The notes under the pieces are model-generated. The model was not told the origin of the DNA and searched no databases. It saw only the letters and a list, made by a program, of their open reading frames with translations. Shown here in pieces: positions 1 to 8,079 of a DNA stretch of 64,000 bases. The position numbers and the translations under genes are program-made. The DNA comes from Phyllobacteriaceae bacterium (GTDB lineage Bacteria > Pseudomonadota > Alphaproteobacteria > Rhizobiales > Rhizobiaceae): assembly GCA_002708825.1 (NCBI GenBank), contig PAPF01000043.1, forward strand, positions 62,001 to 126,000, read 5' to 3'. Position 1 is the stretch's first letter; each line of letters opens with the position of its first letter.

Positions 1-1
1 C

Positions 2-115
2 GATTTCGGGGGACAGATCACCACGCCGCCGAAATGGGTGGCCTCCGGCAAGGGCGGCGCCGGCTTCCGCGAGATCGCGGACCGGTTGCTGGCGGCACGC
101 AAGGGACGCGGGTAG
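2..115 (+). CDS. C-terminal fragment of an unidentified protein
   Basis: The last 37 codons of a gene that begins before the window, read in frame 2 and ending in TAG at 113-115. The tail is rich in Gly, Lys and Arg (begins DFGGQITTPPKWVASGK and ends ARKGRG). I do not recognise the family from so short a piece. The next gene starts 15 bases later on the same strand, so it is probably the upstream member of the same sugar-metabolism operon. Confidence 0.55.
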   Translation, partial: DFGGQITTPPKWVASGKGGAGFREIADRLLAARKGRG

Positions 116-130
116 GGAAGGGCGAATGTC

Positions 131-1669
131 ATGAGCGATCTTGTCGTCGGTATCGATTCCTCGACAACGGCCACGAAGGCCATCGCCTGGACGCCGGATG
201 GCAAGGCGGCGGCGGAAGGCCGAGCGGAGATCAGGCTTTTCAGTCCGCGGCCCAATCATTACGAGCAGGATCCGGGCGACTGGTGGGCGTCAACCCGCAC
301 CGCGCTTTCACAGGTCACGGCCGCCGTGGATCCTGCGCGCATCAAGGCCGTTGCTGTCAGCAACCAGCGCGAGACACTTGGCATTTTCCGCCGCGACGGA
401 TCGCCCGTGCGCCCGGCCATGGTCTGGCTGGACGACCGCGCCCGGCCGCTGGTCGATGAACTGGCGTCTGCGCTCGGCACCGATCCGGACGGAACGCCCA
501 CCATCCACCGCATCTCCGGCAAGCCCGTGGACGTGATCCCGGCGGTCAACCGCATCTACTGGATGCTGCGCAACGAACCGGACCTGCATGCCGCAACCGA
601 TGTCTTTTCCGATGTCCACGGTTACCTCACCTTCTGCCTGACCGGCCGCTGGGCGACAAGCTGGGCAAGCGCCGATCCGCTCGGCCTGTTCGACCTGGAG
701 GCAAAGCAATGGTCGCCGCAGATCACGGCGGCCGCGGGCATCGACGCGGGCCGCCTGCCGCAACCGGAACATCCCGGCACGGTGCTCGGCGCCATCGGCA
801 AGGCGGTCGCGGCCGAAACCGGCCTGCCGGAAGGCACGCCTGTCGTCGCCGGCGGTGGCGACGGCCAGCTTGCAGGGCTCGGATGCGCCGCGCTGACGCC
901 GGACACCGCCTATCTGAACATCGGCACGGCACTGGTCTCCGGCATTTACGGCAAGGCTTTCCTCAACCAGCCGGCCTGGCGCACCATGGGCGGACCGACC
1001 GGCGAAGGCTATTACTACGAGGCCTGCGTGCGCGCCGGCACCTTCACGGTTAACTGGTTTCTCGACACGCTGTGCGCCGGGGAAGCCGGGACGCCGGGCG
1101 AAATCCTGGCGCGCCTGGAGCGCGAATGCGCGGACATCCCGATCGGCTCCCAGGGCCTGCTGATGGTGCCCTACTGGCAGGGCGTGATGTCTCCCTACTG
1201 GGACTCCGCGGCGCGGGGCGTCTATGTCGGCCTGTCCGGTGCCCATACCCGCGCCCACATGTTCCGCGCGCTGATGGAAGGCCTCGCGCTGGAACTGCGC
1301 CTGTCCGCCTCGGCCGCCGAACATGCCCTCGGGCAGACGGTGGAGCGCTACATCGCCATTGGCGGCGGCGCGGCTTCCACCCTGTGGAGGCAGATTTTCG
1401 CCGATGTCACCGGCAAGAGCGTCCAGCGGTCCGAAACCGTTGAAGCCTCGTCGCTCGGCGCGGCCATCTGCGCGGCGGTGGCGGCAGGATGGTATCCGGG
1501 TTTCCGCGAAGCCGCCGCCGCCATGACCGGGAAGATCGTGGCCGTGTCCGATCCGGACCCCGCCGCCCGGGCGCGCTATGACGAACTCTATGGCATCTAC
1601 GAAGGTCTCTACGAGCGGCTCAAGCCGGTCTATGCGGGCCTTGACCGCTTCCTGGGAGCGGGCGCGTGA
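131..1669 (+). CDS. FGGY-family carbohydrate kinase (XylB-like)
   Basis: A 512-residue sugar or polyol kinase of the FGGY family, the usual length for this ASKHA-fold family. The N-terminal phosphate-binding loop is visible as GIDSSTTATKA (residues 7-17), the catalytic-base region as GGGDGQ with Asp244, and the C-terminal adenosine motif as IGGGAAS. It should transfer phosphate from ATP to a sugar, sugar alcohol or sugar acid in the cytoplasm. The ATG at 131 follows closely on the upstream stop, and the stop overlaps the next gene by 4 bases, so the two are translationally coupled. With a GpsA-like dehydrogenase next door, a polyol kinase making a polyol phosphate is a reasonable inference; xylulokinase or glycerol kinase activity cannot be told apart by eye. 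Confidence 0.88.
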   Translation: MSDLVVGIDSSTTATKAIAWTPDGKAAAEGRAEIRLFSPRPNHYEQDPGDWWASTRTALSQVTAAVDPARIKAVAVSNQRETLGIFRRDGSPVRPAMVWLDDRARPLVDELASALGTDPDGTPTIHRISGKPVDVIPAVNRIYWMLRNEPDLHAATDVFSDVHGYLTFCLTGRWATSWASADPLGLFDLEAKQWSPQITAAAGIDAGRLPQPEHPGTVLGAIGKAVAAETGLPEGTPVVAGGGDGQLAGLGCAALTPDTAYLNIGTALVSGIYGKAFLNQPAWRTMGGPTGEGYYYEACVRAGTFTVNWFLDTLCAGEAGTPGEILARLERECADIPIGSQGLLMVPYWQGVMSPYWDSAARGVYVGLSGAHTRAHMFRALMEGLALELRLSASAAEHALGQTVERYIAIGGGAASTLWRQIFADVTGKSVQRSETVEASSLGAAICAAVAAGWYPGFREAAAAMTGKIVAVSDPDPAARARYDELYGIYEGLYERLKPVYAGLDRFLGAGA

Positions 1670-2718
1670 CACGGGTCGTCATCCTCGGCGCCGGCGTGAT
1701 GGGCACGGCCTTCGCGACGCCGCTCTCCGACAATGGCATGACGGTCGACCTCGTCGGCACCCATCTTGACGGGGATCTCGTCGCCGCCATGCAGGCAACA
1801 CGCGTCCACCCCCGGCTCAAGGCGGAGATCGGCGCGAACGTCACGCCCCTGCCGGACAGCGAACTGGCGGCCGCGCTGGCACGGCCCGCCGATCTTGTCG
1901 TCGTGGGCGTGTCCACGCCCGGTATCGGCTGGGCCATCGACCGCCTGGCCGAATCCATGACCGGCACGCCACCCGTCCTGTTGCTCACCAAGGGCATCGC
2001 CGGGAACGCGGACCGGGTGGAAACCCTTCCCGAACTGGTCTGCCACGAGCTGGAACGCAAGGGGATTGCCCATGGTCCGGTCGGTGCCGTGGGCGGCCCT
2101 TGCATTGCCGGAGAACTGGCCGTTCGCCGGCAAACGTCTGCCATTGTCGGTTTCTCGGATGCGACGCTCGCGGCCATGTGGGCCGGCGCGATGGCGACGG
2201 ACTACTACCACCTCGCCCATACCGGCGATCTGACAGGGCTGGAAATCTGCGCGGCGTTGAAGAATTTCTATGCCATCGGCGTCTCCGTCCCGTCCGGCCG
2301 TCTGGCGTCGCAGCCGGCTGCCAATGGCGCCGGGCTGAACAACGAGACGGCAAGCCTTTTCAACCAGGCGGTCACGGAACTGGCATGCATCGTCGCCGTA
2401 TCGGGCGGCGAACCGTCGACGGCCTTTGGTCTTGCCGGCCTTGGTGACCTGCATGTCACGACGCAGGCCGGCCGCAACAGCCGTCTCGGGCGGCTGCTCG
2501 GCGAGGGATTGACCTATGCTCAGGCCATGGACGGCCCGCTGAAGGGCGAGACGGTGGAGGGCACGCTGGTCGCCGCTTCCCTCAAGGCGCCGCTGGCCGC
2601 GCTCGCCCGTTCCGGCGCCCTGGCCACAGCGCAGGTGCCGCTTGCCAATGCCATCGTTGCCGCGGTGACGCGCGGCGAGCCGTTGCACGTGGCGCTTGAG
2701 ACCTATCACCGGACCTGA
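1666..2718 (+). CDS. NAD(P)-dependent glycerol-3-phosphate dehydrogenase family protein (GpsA-like)
   Basis: A 350-residue cytoplasmic dehydrogenase of the GpsA family. The Rossmann motif GAGVMG sits at residues 7-12 and the family lysine is in the segment EICAALKNFYAIG, which places the substrate phosphate in GpsA enzymes. It starts at an ATG-equivalent codon overlapping the stop of the kinase gene by 4 bases. Its placement between a carbohydrate kinase and an aldolase, rather than among lipid genes, suggests a catabolic paralogue that oxidises a polyol phosphate, perhaps glycerol 3-phosphate brought in by the downstream Ugp system. The substrate is inference; the family is clear. Confidence 0.82.
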   Translation: MTRVVILGAGVMGTAFATPLSDNGMTVDLVGTHLDGDLVAAMQATRVHPRLKAEIGANVTPLPDSELAAALARPADLVVVGVSTPGIGWAIDRLAESMTGTPPVLLLTKGIAGNADRVETLPELVCHELERKGIAHGPVGAVGGPCIAGELAVRRQTSAIVGFSDATLAAMWAGAMATDYYHLAHTGDLTGLEICAALKNFYAIGVSVPSGRLASQPAANGAGLNNETASLFNQAVTELACIVAVSGGEPSTAFGLAGLGDLHVTTQAGRNSRLGRLLGEGLTYAQAMDGPLKGETVEGTLVAASLKAPLAALARSGALATAQVPLANAIVAAVTRGEPLHVALETYHRT

Positions 2719-2740
2719 CGAAGGTTCGTCTGCACCCCTT

Positions 2741-2763
2741 GTCCGGGCCGGACCGGCCCGGAC
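2741..2763. repeat. GC-rich inverted repeat in the gpsA-like/aldolase gap
   Basis: Two perfect 11-base arms (GTCCGGGCCGG and CCGGCCCGGAC) around a single A form a 23-base palindrome between the dehydrogenase and aldolase genes. In RNA it would form a strong stem 25 bases before the aldolase ATG. No T run follows, so it is more likely an mRNA-processing or stability element, or a protein site, than a terminator. Confidence 0.5.
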
Positions 2764-2788
2764 GCAGGAAATACGGAAACAGGAAAAC

Positions 2789-3463
2789 ATGACGCATTCC
2801 GACGAAGACACCGCCATCCGCCAATCGATCATCGACCATTGCCTCGGCATGAACGCCAGCGGCCTGAACCACGGCACCGCCGGCAATATTTCCGTGCGCC
2901 GCGACGATCACATGCTGATCACGCCAAGCGCCACGCCCTATGAGGACCTGACGCCCGACATGATCGCGGCCATGCCGCTGGAGCGCGATTACGGAAGCTG
3001 GGATGGTCCGCTGAAGCCGTCGACCGAATGGCGCTTCCACCTCGACATCATGCGTGCCCGCCCCGACGTCAACGCCATCGTCCACACCCATGCGCCCTAT
3101 TGCACGACGCTGGCGCTGGCGCGTAGGGAAATCCCGGCCGGCCATTACATGATCGCCGCTTTCGGCGGGCCCACGATCCGCTGCTCCGGCTATGCCCGCT
3201 ATGGCACCAAGGAATTGTCGGAGGAGGCGGTGAAGGCGCTGGAAGGGCGCAATGGCTGCCTGCTGGCCAATCACGGCATGATCGCTGTCGGCCCGTCGCT
3301 GGAAAAGGCCATGTGGCTGGCCGTCGAACTGGAAATGCTGGCACGGCTCTACTGGCAGGCATTGCAGATCGGCGGCCCGGTGGTCCTCACCGACGAGCAG
3401 ATCGCCGAGACCATGGCCGGCTTCTCCAGCTACGGCCTGCAGGACAAGCCCGCAAGGCACTGA
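2789..3463 (+). CDS. Class II aldolase/adducin family protein
   Basis: A 224-residue class II aldolase of the fuculose-phosphate/ribulose-phosphate type, the normal size. Visible are the phosphate-loop segment GTAGNISVR, the zinc-ligand motif HTHAP and a third histidine in NHGMIAVG. These enzymes cleave ketose phosphates to dihydroxyacetone phosphate and an aldehyde, epimerise pentulose phosphates, or decarboxylate tetronate phosphates. The ATG at 2789 is preceded by AGGAAAAC, a good ribosome site. It lies downstream of a kinase and a dehydrogenase, consistent with a phosphorylate-oxidise-cleave pathway. The exact substrate is not determinable here. Confidence 0.85.
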   Translation: MTHSDEDTAIRQSIIDHCLGMNASGLNHGTAGNISVRRDDHMLITPSATPYEDLTPDMIAAMPLERDYGSWDGPLKPSTEWRFHLDIMRARPDVNAIVHTHAPYCTTLALARREIPAGHYMIAAFGGPTIRCSGYARYGTKELSEEAVKALEGRNGCLLANHGMIAVGPSLEKAMWLAVELEMLARLYWQALQIGGPVVLTDEQIAETMAGFSSYGLQDKPARH

Positions 3464-3489
3464 GAGGAACACGCGCGAACGGAATTTGC

Positions 3490-3514
3490 TTCGCCGCTCC
3501 ACCGGGGCGGCGAA
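3490..3514. repeat. Stem-loop between aldolase and glycerate kinase genes
   Basis: Arms TTCGCCGC (3490-3497) and GCGGCGAA (3507-3514) are perfect complements around a 9-base loop. No T tract follows. It lies in the 99-base gap before the TTG-started kinase and may modulate read-through or message stability in the operon. Confidence 0.45.
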
Positions 3515-3562
3515 ATGGTTTAACCTGCCGGTTCCGAACAATGCGAAACCGGTGCCGGCGCC

Positions 3563-4822
3563 TTGGAAAATCCGAAAGCCTTCCTGACATCGCTCTTTGA
3601 CGCCGCCGTCGCTGCGGCCGATCCGTCCGTCATCGTGCCGGGCAACCTGCCCGCCGCGCCGCGCGGCCGGACCGTGGTCGTGGGCGCCGGCAAGGGCGCC
3701 GCGCAGCTTGCCGCCGCGCTGGAACAGGCCTGGGACGGTCCGCTGTCAGGCGCGGTCGTGACGCGCTACGGCTATGCCGTGCCCTGCGAGCGAATCGATG
3801 TGCTCGAGGCCGCCCACCCGGTGCCCGACGAAGCCGGACTGGAAGCGTCGGCCCGCCTGATGCGCGAAGTGCAAGGGCTGACGCCCGACGATCTGGTTAT
3901 CGCGCTGGTGTGCGGCGGCGGTTCCGCCCTCCTGCCCGCTCCGCCCGAGGGTTTCTCGCTGGACGACGAGATCGCGCTGAACCGCGCCCTGCTCGAATGC
4001 GGTGCGCCGATCACCGCCATGAATGCGGTGCGCAAGCATTTCTCGCGCATCAAGGGGGGACGGCTGGCGAAGGCAGCCGCGCCTGCCAGATGCGTCTCGC
4101 TTGTCGTCTCCGACATTCCGGGCGACGATCCCGCCCAGGTGGCCTCGGGGCCCACTGTCCCGGATACCAGCGGGCGGGATGAAGCCTTGCGGATCATCGA
4201 ACGCTACCGCCTTGCGCTACCCGCCGGCATGTCGGATTTCATTGCAAGCGACGCGTCGGCCTGCCCCGATCCCGGCGATCCGGATTTCCGTGACAACGAG
4301 GTCAGGGTGATCGCTTCGGCCGGCGTCTCCCTCGAAGCCGCCGCCGAAAGGGCGCGGGCACACGGCTTCGAAGCCGTCATCTTGTCCGATGCCATCGAGG
4401 GCGAGGCCCGCGAGGCGGGCCTGTTCCATGCCGCGCTGGCCCGCGAGGTGGCCCTGCGCAACCGCCCCTTCGAGAAGCCTGTTTTCATCCTGTCCGGAGG
4501 GGAGACCACCGTCACCCTTCGCGGCAAGGGCAAGGGCGGCCGCAACAGCGAATTCCTGCTGTCCTTCGCACAAGCGATCGAAGGCGTGGACGGCATCTTC
4601 GCCCTGGCTGCCGATACCGACGGCATCGACGGTTCGCAAGACAACGCGGGCGCCTTCTGTTCCGGAGACAGCTTCGCCCGGCTTCGCGATCTCGGCTTCG
4701 ATCCCCAGGCCATGCTGGATGCAAACGATGCCTGGTCGGCATTCCATGCGCTGGACGACCTCTTCATTCCCGGCCCGACCGGCACGAATGTCAACGACTT
4801 CCGTGCCATACTTGTCGTCTGA
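3563..4822 (+). CDS. ttuD: Glycerate 2-kinase (TtuD/GckA type, DUF4147-MOFRL)
   Basis: A 419-residue kinase with an N-terminal DUF4147 domain (VVGAGKGAAQLA near residue 40, and VCGGGSALL) and a C-terminal MOFRL domain (GGETTVTLRGKGKGGRNSEF). Enzymes of this family phosphorylate D-glycerate at carbon 2, feeding lower glycolysis. It begins with TTG at 3563; no in-frame ATG gives a better start. In the operon it could capture glycerate or hydroxypyruvate-derived product from the aldolase step, which is inference. Often annotated hydroxypyruvate reductase in older databases because of the ttuD name. Confidence 0.88.
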   Translation: MENPKAFLTSLFDAAVAAADPSVIVPGNLPAAPRGRTVVVGAGKGAAQLAAALEQAWDGPLSGAVVTRYGYAVPCERIDVLEAAHPVPDEAGLEASARLMREVQGLTPDDLVIALVCGGGSALLPAPPEGFSLDDEIALNRALLECGAPITAMNAVRKHFSRIKGGRLAKAAAPARCVSLVVSDIPGDDPAQVASGPTVPDTSGRDEALRIIERYRLALPAGMSDFIASDASACPDPGDPDFRDNEVRVIASAGVSLEAAAERARAHGFEAVILSDAIEGEAREAGLFHAALAREVALRNRPFEKPVFILSGGETTVTLRGKGKGGRNSEFLLSFAQAIEGVDGIFALAADTDGIDGSQDNAGAFCSGDSFARLRDLGFDPQAMLDANDAWSAFHALDDLFIPGPTGTNVNDFRAILVV

Positions 4823-4842
4823 CGCGGACAGCCCGGCGCGTT

Positions 4843-5337
4843 TCAGCGGGCCAGGTCACGGGCAAGGCCGGCAATCGTCGCGTCGAGCGGCGCGGCAATG
4901 TCGACCGTGATGGCGTTCTCGTCCGGCTGCGGCGGTTCCAGTGCCGCGAACTGGCTGTCGAGCAGCGATTCCGGCATGAAGTGGCCCTGTCGCGCGCGCA
5001 TCCGCTCGCCGATCAGCGCACGGTTTCCCGCCAGGTGAACGAACAGCGTGTCCTTTCCGGAAGCGGCCCGGATGCGGTCGCGATAGGCCCTCTTCAGGGC
5101 CGAACAGCCGATGATGACCGGCCCCGCGGTATCGCGAAGCGCTCCTCCGACAGCATCCAGCCAGGGCCAGCGGTCGTCATCGCAAAGCGGGATGCCACGC
5201 GACATCTTGTCGATATTGGCCGCGGGATGAAGGCTGTCCCCGTCGATGAACGGAAAACCGGTTGCCGCGGCGAGCATTTCGCCCACTGTGGTCTTGCCGC
5301 TGCCGGCCACGCCCATGATGACGATCTTCCTGTCCAT
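4843..5337 (-). CDS. gntK: Gluconokinase (GntK-type)
   Basis: A 164-residue P-loop kinase, the usual size for GntK. The Walker A motif GVAGSGKTT is at residues 9-17 and the characteristic segment DGDSLHPAANIDKMSRG follows. It phosphorylates D-gluconate to 6-phosphogluconate with ATP. It is on the minus strand, convergent with ttuD and divergent from gnd, its metabolic partner, which sits 256 bases away on the plus strand. That shared upstream region is therefore a likely control point for gluconate use. Confidence 0.9.
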   Translation of the reverse strand: MDRKIVIMGVAGSGKTTVGEMLAAATGFPFIDGDSLHPAANIDKMSRGIPLCDDDRWPWLDAVGGALRDTAGPVIIGCSALKRAYRDRIRAASGKDTLFVHLAGNRALIGERMRARQGHFMPESLLDSQFAALEPPQPDENAITVDIAAPLDATIAGLARDLAR

Positions 5338-5593
5338 GGGTATCGGCTTTCCTTGTCGAGAGAAGCCGGGCTAAAGCCCCGCAATCCGTCCGTCGGGCGC
5401 GCCGCGCCCTCTCGCTGCCATGGGCATCTACCGGCTCCGCGTCACCGCGTCAATTCGACCGGATTTGCCTTTGAATGCCGTGATGGCACGCGCCTACCGT
5501 CAGGGCAGCGATGATGCTATCAGACCCAGGATGGCGGCATGACCGCCGCGACAGAGCAATTGCCTGCCAATCGGAACACAAGAGAAGCGCGCG

Positions 5594-7009
5594 ATGAACG
5601 AGAATGCGGAAGTCGGCCTGATCGGCCTGGGAACCATGGGCGCGGCACTCGCGCTGAACATCGCCGAAAAGGGACATCGCATCGCCGTGTTCAACCGCAC
5701 CGCCGCGCGCACGGACGAGTTCATGGCTGGCGCCGGCGCATTGGCGTCCCTGATCGTGCCCTCGACCGGTCTGGAGGCCTTCGTCGCGTCCATCGCCCGC
5801 CCGCGCAAGTTCATCCTCATGGTCCCGGCCGGCGCGCCGGTGGACGAACAGATCGCCATGCTCGAGCCGCTGCTTGAAGAGGGCGACATCATCATCGATT
5901 GCGGCAACGCCAACTTCGCCGATTCCAACCGCCGCGCCGCCTTGGCCGAAACGAAGCCATGGCGCTTCCTCGGCGTCGGCGTCTCGGGCGGAGAGGAGGG
6001 TGCGCGCCATGGCCCCTCGATAATGGCCGGCGGCGACAGGGCCGTATGGGACGAGGTCAGCCCCATCTTCCTGGCGATCGCCGCCAGGCACACCGACGGC
6101 ACGCCCTGCGCAACGTTCATGGGCGAGGGCGGTGCGGGCCATTTCGTCAAGATGGTCCACAACGGCATCGAATATGCCGACATGCAGATGATCGCCGAGA
6201 TCTACGGATTGCTGCGCGACGGTCACGGCTGGAATGCCGGGCAGGTGGCCGATCTGTTTGCCCGCTGGAATGAAGGCCCGTTGCGATCCTATCTCGTCGA
6301 AATCACCGCCCATGTCGCCCGCGCATCCGATCCGCAGTCCGGCGCGCCGCTGCTTGACGTCATCGTCGACCAGGCCGGCCAGAAAGGCACCGGCCGCTGG
6401 ACGGTGATCGAGGCCCAGCACCTGGGCACGCCCGTGCCGGTGATCGAGGGCGCGGTCGCCGCGCGCAACATGTCCGCCGCGGCCGGACTTCGCCGGGCAG
6501 GCGAGGACCGGTTCGGGCGCGCCGCCCGTTCCTTCCCGGGCGCGGCCCGCACGGAGGAACTGGAAAGGGCGCTGATCGCCGGCAAGATCCTGTGCTATGC
6601 GCAGGGCTTCGCCATGCTCGACCGCGCCGCGGCCGATTACGGCTGGGCGCTGCCGATGGCCGACATTGCCCGCGTCTGGCGCGCCGGATGCATCATCCGC
6701 TCCGCCATGCTGGATGACATGGCGACCGCCCTGGAGGAACGGCCGGAAAACCTCGTCTTTGCCCCGCGCTTCGCGGACCTTCTGACCGGCACGGCGGACA
6801 GCCTGCGTGCGGTCGTTGGCGCGGCGGTGTCCAACGGGCATCCGGTTCCGAGCCTGGGTGCCGGTCTGGCCTGGTTCGACCAGTTGCGCCAGGCACGTTC
6901 GACAGCCAACCTGATCCAGGGTCAGCGGGACTATTTCGGTCGTCACGGTTTCCATGTCCAGGGCCGCGAGGGTGTGCGACATGGCCCCTGGGCGGACGGG
7001 GAAGGCTGA
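5594..7009 (+). CDS. gnd: 6-phosphogluconate dehydrogenase (decarboxylating)
   Basis: A 471-residue enzyme matching the long (about 470 residue) Gnd class. The NADP-binding motif GLGTMG is at residues 11-16, the family signature GVSGGEEGARHGPSIM and the catalytic KMVHNGIEY segment are intact. It oxidises 6-phosphogluconate to ribulose 5-phosphate and CO2. The ATG at 5594 follows AGAGAAGCG. A LysR regulator follows 38 bases downstream on the same strand and may control this gene and gntK. Confidence 0.93.
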   Translation: MNENAEVGLIGLGTMGAALALNIAEKGHRIAVFNRTAARTDEFMAGAGALASLIVPSTGLEAFVASIARPRKFILMVPAGAPVDEQIAMLEPLLEEGDIIIDCGNANFADSNRRAALAETKPWRFLGVGVSGGEEGARHGPSIMAGGDRAVWDEVSPIFLAIAARHTDGTPCATFMGEGGAGHFVKMVHNGIEYADMQMIAEIYGLLRDGHGWNAGQVADLFARWNEGPLRSYLVEITAHVARASDPQSGAPLLDVIVDQAGQKGTGRWTVIEAQHLGTPVPVIEGAVAARNMSAAAGLRRAGEDRFGRAARSFPGAARTEELERALIAGKILCYAQGFAMLDRAAADYGWALPMADIARVWRAGCIIRSAMLDDMATALEERPENLVFAPRFADLLTGTADSLRAVVGAAVSNGHPVPSLGAGLAWFDQLRQARSTANLIQGQRDYFGRHGFHVQGREGVRHGPWADGEG

Positions 7010-7047
7010 GGCCTTCCCGATGAAATGAACGAGGGAGCGCGGCGCCC

Positions 7048-7926
7048 ATGATCGACAAGCTCGAACTGTTCATGCTCCTTGCCCGTGAACGGCATTTCGG
7101 CCGCGCCGCCGAGGCGGCGAACATTTCCCAGCCGACGCTCTCCTCGGCCATAAAGCAACTGGAGAGCCAGCTTGGCGTGCCGCTCGTCAAGCGCGGCGCG
7201 CGTTACCAGAGCCTGACGCCGGAAGGTGAGCGGGTGCTGGAATGGGCGCGCCGCATCGTCGCCGACTGCCGTTCCATGAGCGAGGAAATGCGCGCTGCCC
7301 GCACGGGCATCGCGGGCAAGATCCGGCTTGCCGTCATCCCCACCGCGCTGGCGACCATGGCCGGCCTGACCACGGAGTTCAGCCGCGCCCATCCGGCTGT
7401 CAGCTTCATCGTGCTGTCGCGCACCTCGGCCGAGATCCTGCACATGGTCAGCCATCTGGAGGCCGATATCGGCATTACCTATCTGGACAACGAACCACTG
7501 GGCGATGTGGTGTCGGTCCCGCTCTATGAAGAGCGCTATTGTTTCGTCACGGCCGATGCGGGCGCCTTCCCGGATCGCGACCGCATTGCCTGGGCCGAAC
7601 TGGACGGACATCCGCTCTGCCTGCTGACGCCGGACATGCAGAACCGGCGCATCGTCAACCGCCATCTCGACATGGCTGGTGCCGAGATCCGCGCCGTGCT
7701 GGAGACCGATTCGATCATCGCCCTGGTCGCCCATGTCGCCGCCGGCCCCTGGTCGGGCATCCTGCCCGAGAGGATCGCCGCCATGTTCACCGACGGCGGT
7801 GGCCTCCGCGCCATACCGCTCACCAGTCCGGAAGGCGCGCAGATCGTCGGCGCCGTCGCACCGCAACAGGAATTGCGCCCGCCCGCCATCGCCGCTTTCC
7901 TGCAACATCTGGCGCGCAGGCATTGA
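7048..7926 (+). CDS. LysR-family transcriptional regulator
   Basis: A 292-residue LysR regulator. The N-terminal winged helix-turn-helix covers about residues 1-60 (HFGRAAEAANISQPTLSSAI), followed by the linker helix and a two-lobed effector domain. The effector is not predictable from sequence alone. It lies downstream of gnd and upstream of ugpB, ending in a stem-loop terminator, so it probably belongs with the gnd transcript and may govern gluconate or sugar-acid genes nearby. The effector domain recalls CbbR/CysB-like regulators only loosely. Confidence 0.88.
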   Translation: MIDKLELFMLLARERHFGRAAEAANISQPTLSSAIKQLESQLGVPLVKRGARYQSLTPEGERVLEWARRIVADCRSMSEEMRAARTGIAGKIRLAVIPTALATMAGLTTEFSRAHPAVSFIVLSRTSAEILHMVSHLEADIGITYLDNEPLGDVVSVPLYEERYCFVTADAGAFPDRDRIAWAELDGHPLCLLTPDMQNRRIVNRHLDMAGAEIRAVLETDSIIALVAHVAAGPWSGILPERIAAMFTDGGGLRAIPLTSPEGAQIVGAVAPQQELRPPAIAAFLQHLARRH

Positions 7927-7952
7927 TCCTGCCATGCATCGCGGAGTAGCTT

Positions 7953-7985
7953 AGCCGGCGAGAAATTGCCGCCGGCTCTGTTTTT
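7953..7985 (+). terminator. Intrinsic terminator after the LysR gene
   Basis: Arms AGCCGGCG (7953-7960) and CGCCGGCT (7970-7977) with a 9-base loop are followed by CTGTTTTTG. This is a classical stem with a T run, separating the LysR transcript from the ugp operon. Confidence 0.75.
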
Positions 7986-7994
7986 GAGCGATGG

Positions 7995-8012
7995 CTATCA
8001 TATGCCTGTAGC
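7995..8012 (+). promoter_or_regulatory. Candidate Pho box upstream of ugpB
   Basis: The 18 bases CTATCATATGCCTGTAGC resemble the PhoB consensus of two CTGTCA-type 7-base repeats at an 11-base spacing; I count about 13 of 18 consensus matches, with the first repeat at 6 of 7 and the second weak. It lies 67 bases before the ugpB ATG. PhoB control of ugp transporters is established in enterics and rhizobia, which supports the reading. Confidence 0.42.
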
Positions 8013-8079
8013 ATTTCTCGCGCATGGGAAGAGCGACCGCGCAAAGCGTGGCGAATGCAAATCCAAAGGGAGACGCTTC

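Noticed and set aside
5338..5593. tRNA, riboswitch or small gene in the gntK-gnd gap
   Set aside because: No cloverleaf, no known riboswitch core and no credible frame with a ribosome site; only a short GGCGG-CCGCC stem was seen.
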